Positions 59,957 to 64,000 of a stretch of DNA of 64,000 nt are shown here, piece after piece. Position 1 is the first letter of the stretch; each line of letters begins with the position of its first letter. This DNA comes from G963667675 sp965249215. GTDB lineage: Bacteria > Chloroflexota > Dehalococcoidia > Lucifugimonadales > UBA3495. Below the pieces are notes generated by a model, which was not told the DNA's origin, searched no databases, and saw nothing but the letters and a program-made list of their open reading frames with translations. The stretch spans positions 434,001 to 498,000 of the forward strand of contig CBDFLN010000002.1 of assembly GCA_965249215.1 (NCBI GenBank), written 5' to 3'. A program made the translations under genes and the position numbers.

Positions 59957-61531
59957 TTATCCCGCAGCTATCCAGTCGACCACTCGCTCGCCGATCATGA
60001 GGACAGTGGCAAAGAGGCCGCCAGATCTGGGGATGCGCGGCGTCACTGACGCATCGGCTACCCACAACTTCTGCACCCCCTTCACCCGGCAGTATTGGTC
60101 CACCACCGCCATTGGGTCCAAGTCGGGGCCCATCCTGCAGGTGCCGGCCAGGTGCCTCGCCGTCCCTACCGTCTCGCGAATCCACTGGTCCAATGCAGCG
60201 TCGTCGTACAAAATCTCATCCGGCGGATTGATTCTGTATTCCACCACCTTCTTGAATGGCTCTGACTCCAGTAGTCTTATGCAGTATTGGACCCCTTCCC
60301 TTACCCGCCGCGCGTCGTTGGGATGCTGTAGGTAGCAAAAATTGAACTCCGGTTGCACCCAAGGCTCCGCCGATGCCAACCTCACGTACCCGGACCCTTC
60401 CGGCAGTCCCAACGTGCACAACATCCGCGCTGACTGCTCCGGCGGCGCGCCCTCGGTGATATAGGCCGTGCGTACCCCGCCGACTCGTTCTGCCCGTTCG
60501 TCCACCATCGGGCCGGTCCTCAGCGCCATGTCGGTGGCCTCTTGCGACCCTGGGGCGGTGTAATGCAGGCTAAAGTGGGGCGCATCCAGACCGTTGGTCA
60601 ACGTCTTTCCGTCCTTCACCTTGTACGGCACTTGGGCACTCAGATGGTTCCACAAACTCCCCCCCACTCCGGGAAGATCTTGCATTACTTGTATCCCAAA
60701 CCTCTCTAGCTGCTCTCTGGGCCCGATTCCCGACAGCATCAGCAACTGTGGAGACCTGATGGCCCCCGCGCACAGCACAATCCGGTTTCCCCGCAGTATG
60801 AAGACTTCTCCGCCGCTTTCCGCCTCTACCCCAACCGCCCTCTTGCCCTCCAACAACACCTTCCGAACGTAGACTTGTCCCCGCACCGTGAGGTTCAGGC
60901 GGTGCCGCACCGGGTTCAGATGAGTGATGGCCGAACTCATCCTCACCTCGTGCAGGTTGTTGGTGGGAGGCACGCCCACTCCGTGGAAATTCGGTCCATT
61001 GGTATCCTCGGTGGCGCTGAACCCATCCTGCAGGCACGCGTCGTAGAACGCCCGTTGAATGTCCGCCCATTCTGCCGACTGCCGCCTCCTAATCGGTATT
61101 GGCCCCTCGCTACCGTGGTAGTCGCCCTGAATGTCCAGGTCCGTCTCCAATTTTCGGTAGAACGGCAGGACCTTCTCGAACGACCATTCGTCATTGCCCA
61201 GCCTCGACCAAGAGTCAAAGTCCTCTGGGAACCCCCTCTGCATCGCCTGGCCGTTGATGGACGACCCTCCCCCGATGACCTTCCCCTGGGCCAACTGGAT
61301 TTCCCATTGCTCCTCGGTCGCTTTTCCCTTCAGGTTCCAGTTGTGCTCCGAGTCCGGCGATTCCGCATACCTGGTGTTCCCGAACTTCACCTCGTCCGGC
61401 AGATGGGCGAATTCCGGGTAGTCGTTGCCGGCTTCCAGCAACAGGACCGAGATATCCGGGTTCTCCGCCAGCCTTCCGGCCAGAACCGACCCGGCTGCTC
61501 CGCCGCCGACGATAATGACGTCATATACCAT
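59957..61531 (-). CDS. GMC-family FAD oxidoreductase (choline dehydrogenase-like)
   Basis: A 524-residue flavoprotein alcohol dehydrogenase/oxidase. Seen: the dinucleotide fold YDVIIVGGGAAGSVLAGRLA with LLLEAG, GKVIGGGSSINGQAM (GMC signature 1), GAIRSPQLLMLSGIGP (signature 2), His460 in TARHLAGTCRMGP, and VADASVTPRIPRSGG then FATVLMIGERVVDWI at the end. Where the family has Asn or His as the second catalytic residue (NTNAPT-like segment) this protein has GLFATV, so the site is altered. Substrate unknown. Confidence 0.92.
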   Translation of the reverse strand: MVYDVIIVGGGAAGSVLAGRLAENPDISVLLLEAGNDYPEFAHLPDEVKFGNTRYAESPDSEHNWNLKGKATEEQWEIQLAQGKVIGGGSSINGQAMQRGFPEDFDSWSRLGNDEWSFEKVLPFYRKLETDLDIQGDYHGSEGPIPIRRRQSAEWADIQRAFYDACLQDGFSATEDTNGPNFHGVGVPPTNNLHEVRMSSAITHLNPVRHRLNLTVRGQVYVRKVLLEGKRAVGVEAESGGEVFILRGNRIVLCAGAIRSPQLLMLSGIGPREQLERFGIQVMQDLPGVGGSLWNHLSAQVPYKVKDGKTLTNGLDAPHFSLHYTAPGSQEATDMALRTGPMVDERAERVGGVRTAYITEGAPPEQSARMLCTLGLPEGSGYVRLASAEPWVQPEFNFCYLQHPNDARRVREGVQYCIRLLESEPFKKVVEYRINPPDEILYDDAALDQWIRETVGTARHLAGTCRMGPDLDPMAVVDQYCRVKGVQKLWVADASVTPRIPRSGGLFATVLMIGERVVDWIAAG

Positions 61532-61692
61532 GTGATCCTCTCCAGCCTGTTTTTCCCGGCCGAAACCGGCCGGAGCAATTATATCCGCTGCGTTTCCTCG
61601 CTGTGTTCGCCGCCTCAGCGCGGAGTCCCCTTCGCCACGTTGGGCTGCCAGCGCATGTTATCATTGCCGGCACCAACCTTGGGAGGCTATAG

Positions 61693-62664
61693 ATGGCCTT
61701 TAAGCTCCTGATACTTCACGACGTAGAATTCGGCATCCAGGAGTCCGTGGTTACCTGGCCAGACCTGCTCAGACAAAGGATTCCTGACATTGAGGTCCAT
61801 TTCTGTACCAACCCCGGGGAGGCCATCGAAGTTATCGGGGAGTGCGACGCCGCTTTCGGCAACATAGACCCGGAGCTTTTCAACCAGGGCGGCAAGCTCC
61901 GCTGGATAGCCTCTCCCCACTCAGGTCCCCCAGCCGGCTATTTTCACCCTGCCTTGGTTGCCAGCGACGTCGTCGTCACCAACACCCGCACCATACACAA
62001 CGACCACATAAGCATTCACATAATGACTATGCTTTTGGCCTTGGCCAAGGGGCTGCACACCTATCTCCGCCGCCAGGTCCAGGGACGCTGGCAGATTGGT
62101 TACGACGTGGTGCACCTGCCCGAGGCGACGGCCGTCGTGGTCGGCGTCGGCGGCATTGGCGGGGAGACCGCCAGGCTTTGCTCCGAATTGGGTATGACCG
62201 TTCTCGGCGTCGACCCTCGGGTTTCCGAGCCGCCTCAAGGGGTCTCTGAACTCCACCGTCCCGACGCCATCGACCAGGTGCTGCCCAGGGGAGATTTCGT
62301 GATTGTCACCGTGCCGGAGACCCCTCAGACCCTGGGCTTGTTCGACATCCAAAAGTTTCGGCTCATGAAGAACGACGCATTCTTCATAAACGTCGGCCGG
62401 GGCGGGACTGCAATCCTCGACGACTTGGTCCAGGCTTTACAGGAGGGAGAGGTCCGCGGAGCCGGCCTGGACGTGTTCGAGACCGAACCCCTGCCCAAAG
62501 ACCATCCCCTATGGAGCATGGAGAACGTGATTATCACTCCCCACGTGGCCAGTATCGGTCCCTACCTGGAGGAGCGCCGGGCCGAAGTATTCTTCGACAA
62601 CTGCGTCCGCTTCAGCCAGGGCCGTCCGTTGCGCAACGTGGTCGACAAGGCCAACTGGTTCTAG
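61693..62664 (+). CDS. D-2-hydroxyacid dehydrogenase, NAD(P)-binding
   Basis: A 323-residue enzyme of the D-isomer 2-hydroxyacid dehydrogenase family (glyoxylate/hydroxypyruvate reductase-like). Seen: the Rossmann motif VVGVGGIGGETARLCSELGM, the catalytic Arg region in FINVGRGGTAIL, Glu in VFETEPLPKDHPLW and His in VIITPHVASIGP. GGGAGG lies just before the ATG. A role in glyoxylate or hydroxypyruvate reduction would fit the glyoxylate bypass at 10.7-13.6 kb, but this is inference. It is divergent from the GMC gene. Confidence 0.92.
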   Translation: MAFKLLILHDVEFGIQESVVTWPDLLRQRIPDIEVHFCTNPGEAIEVIGECDAAFGNIDPELFNQGGKLRWIASPHSGPPAGYFHPALVASDVVVTNTRTIHNDHISIHIMTMLLALAKGLHTYLRRQVQGRWQIGYDVVHLPEATAVVVGVGGIGGETARLCSELGMTVLGVDPRVSEPPQGVSELHRPDAIDQVLPRGDFVIVTVPETPQTLGLFDIQKFRLMKNDAFFINVGRGGTAILDDLVQALQEGEVRGAGLDVFETEPLPKDHPLWSMENVIITPHVASIGPYLEERRAEVFFDNCVRFSQGRPLRNVVDKANWF

Positions 62665-62783
62665 GCGCCGCCCATTGCTCCGGCTCCCGCCGTCCGCCCG
62701 CTATCCGTTGAGTTACAGTGTCAAAAGCGCGCCGGGGTGTGCGCTTACCGAGGGACTCGAACGGGAACTACCGGCCCGCTTTG

Positions 62784-63104
62784 CTATGCCCCCGGCGGCC
62801 GGTAGTTGACGTTCTTTTTCACCGCCGCGTCTACCTGTTCCGGCGTCAGCATGGCTATCGTCTGCGGAGACAACGCTCCAGAAGCCCCGATGGTCAAGGA
62901 GATAGCCGCCGCCGTCTCCGGATCGGGCACGTCGACGATCACGTACAGGTCGCCGTCACCGAAGCCATATAGGAAATTCTCCAGCTCTCCCCCTGTCGAC
63001 TCTACCGCCGCCTTCACAGCGTCCCGCCGAGAGGTGCCGCCCTCCCGAATCAGCCCCTTCAGGCCGTCCGCAGAGTATGAGGCTTTGATCATGAACTTGG
63101 GCAT
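62784..63104 (-). CDS. GYD-domain protein
   Basis: A 106-residue protein of the GYD family. Seen: MPKFMIKASYSADGLKGLIR, TSRRDAVKAAVESTGGELEN, FLYGFGDGDLYVIVDVPDPE with the name-giving motif region, and a C-terminal LTPEQVDAAVKKNV. The start at 63104 fits the family; a longer frame adds 31 unrelated residues. The fold is a small ferredoxin-like barrel and the function is not established. It is monocistronic. Confidence 0.85.
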   Translation of the reverse strand: MPKFMIKASYSADGLKGLIREGGTSRRDAVKAAVESTGGELENFLYGFGDGDLYVIVDVPDPETAAAISLTIGASGALSPQTIAMLTPEQVDAAVKKNVNYRPPGA

Positions 63105-63245
63105 CTCGCATCCTAAGCAACTGTGTCTCGACCCCGCGGCTAAAACGCCGGGCCGGGTAGCGGCCCGATTATAGCAAGCCCTCTCAGGCTGGAGCAACGC
63201 CGCCCGTGCCTGAGAGGGCTTGCCCTGCGGTTGCCGTGCTCTACG

Positions 63246-64000
63246 TTATTCGTAGGTCCACGGCTCGGAGTTCAAGATGGGCCGGTTGCCGTCGGAGTCT
63301 GCTATCCCGGAGTCCGCGTCAGGGAAGGTAATTCCGCCGATCTGGCTCTTGCCGGCGACCAGGGGCGGGCTGCCGTCTATATCGGCGTCAAAAGTGAGGG
63401 TGTCTGTACCGCCGCCGCCAAGAAGGGGAAGCTCCCAGCCTCCGGTTGCGGGGTCAATGACGTACAGCCCTACCATTCCCTCGACGTATACGGGCTCGCT
63501 GAACATTACCTCGATGTCACCGCTTTCGTTGGAAGCGAATCCAACGACCGTGGGGGCTCCCTCGCTGCCTGGCGACATGGAGTCCTCGGGCATCGCCGGG
63601 ATGGGGATGGCGTTGGCCGGTGGCTCTATTGCACCTACGGCGTTGTAGCTATGGTACCTGATGGTCACTATATCCCGGTCCTCATCTCCCAGGCCCACCA
63701 GCCTTATCCGTACTTCCCTGGGCAGGAAATCGTCGACTCCAACAAACCTGGTGACGGCTTGTCCAGGCATTAACGGGTCGTCCATTGCAGCCGCCTCAGC
63801 GAGTTCGTAGGTCAGCACGTAGACTTGTACACCGTCCAGCGCTGTAACCTCTGTCAGCATCGCTCCATCTTCCTGTGGGTTCAACATCAGTCCGGGCTGC
63901 GACGTTACTGCCATTAGTTCCCCCAGGGGGACATCCCCATAGAGCCACACGCCGGATTCAGGGTCCTGCATGTAGGTGTCAGCGCCAATGGTTATGCCGT
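63246..64000 (-). CDS. Probable secreted/lipoprotein with a LppX/LprG- or LolA-like part (5' end outside window)
   Basis: At least 251 residues are visible, open at the window edge. Upstream of MQDPESGVWLYGD the frame continues with GITIGADTYM, a pattern (G-D-x-x-Y-x-x-D-P-x-T/S-G-x-W) seen in LprG/LppX-like and sporulation-type lipoproteins. The middle has VYVLTYELAEAAAMDDPLMP and the C-terminal part is a separate beta-rich domain (GDIEVMFSEPVYVEGMVGLY) that ends in WTYE. No signal peptide can be seen because the N-terminus is missing. The family call is tentative. Confidence 0.55.
   Translation of the reverse strand, partial: GITIGADTYMQDPESGVWLYGDVPLGELMAVTSQPGLMLNPQEDGAMLTEVTALDGVQVYVLTYELAEAAAMDDPLMPGQAVTRFVGVDDFLPREVRIRLVGLGDEDRDIVTIRYHSYNAVGAIEPPANAIPIPAMPEDSMSPGSEGAPTVVGFASNESGDIEVMFSEPVYVEGMVGLYVIDPATGGWELPLLGGGGTDTLTFDADIDGSPPLVAGKSQIGGITFPDADSGIADSDGNRPILNSEPWTYE

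Noticed and set aside
60875..61711. 278-codon plus-strand frame
   Set aside because: Antisense to the GMC oxidoreductase, whose FAD motif and signatures are clear.

Overview
The window is about 64 kb of GC-rich bacterial chromosome. The gene set (several luciferase-like flavin monooxygenases, paralogous amidohydrolases, NHL beta-propellers, a GMC oxidoreductase, peptide-type ABC transport, many ORFs with Chloroflexota-like wording, DnaJ-like and DUF1800 proteins) suggests an uncultured Chloroflexota, probably a Dehalococcoidia/SAR202-type heterotroph. That placement is inference from gene content; there is no rRNA here to confirm it. Housekeeping anchors are gyrA, a RelA/SpoT homologue, an Lhr helicase and tRNA genes for Leu(TAG), Lys(CTT) and Ala(GGC). 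Layout: 1-2.2 kb, two ATPases of a peptide ABC importer on the minus strand; 2.3-4.7 kb, a lipoprotein cytochrome c, a Cys/Met-type PLP enzyme and a frameshifted glycosyltransferase; 4.9-9.3 kb, tRNA-Leu, an F420/FMN monooxygenase, a tiny DnaJ-type zinc protein and a minus-strand set of hydrolase, unknown protein and monooxygenase; 9.5-13.6 kb, a LysR regulator divergent from malate synthase and isocitrate lyase (complete glyoxylate bypass); 13.6-15.1 kb, an IS1182 element abutting the isocitrate lyase stop codon; 15.4-23.7 kb, amidohydrolase, PPOX protein, tRNA-Lys, phosphoesterase, MFS carrier, flavin reductase, gyrA and a class I amidotransferase; 23.8-25.5 kb, IS1380 copy A; 25.6-32.9 kb, xdhC-mocA, lhr-NHL and tRNA-Ala. 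From 32.9 to 47 kb the region is accessory and scarred. It holds an integrase remnant beside tRNA-Ala, an IS3 element, an amidohydrolase, two paralogous substrate-binding lipoproteins with a duplicated leader, an M24 protein resembling the DMSP lyase DddP, a lactonase-type propeller, fragments of an aldo/keto reductase, amidohydrolase and epimerase, and IS1380 copy B. From 47 to 64 kb come relA/spoT, an oxaloacetate decarboxylase-like gene, IS1182 copy 2, a DUF429 gene, IS1380 copy C, a decayed lipoprotein, DUF1800-NHL, a DMT carrier, a GMC oxidoreductase, a 2-hydroxyacid dehydrogenase, a GYD protein and a partial lipoprotein. Working together, the genes describe a scavenger of small organic compounds: import by ABC lipoproteins, oxidative attack by flavoenzymes, hydrolysis by amidohydrolases and alpha/beta hydrolases, and C2 assimilation through the glyoxylate shunt. 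The most notable observations are (i) the DddP-like M24 protein with all five metal ligands but Asn at the position of the proposed catalytic Asp; (ii) two substrate-binding genes sharing an ungapped leader with a perfect TTGACA box and an invariant hairpin; (iii) a 24-bp tandem repeat forming a linker just after the lipobox of one of them; (iv) an IS1380 leader whose outer inverted repeat would hide the ribosome site in read-through transcripts only; (v) a free-standing protein with four DnaJ-type CxxCxGxG motifs. I did not find a clear multi-gene defence or biosynthetic system.
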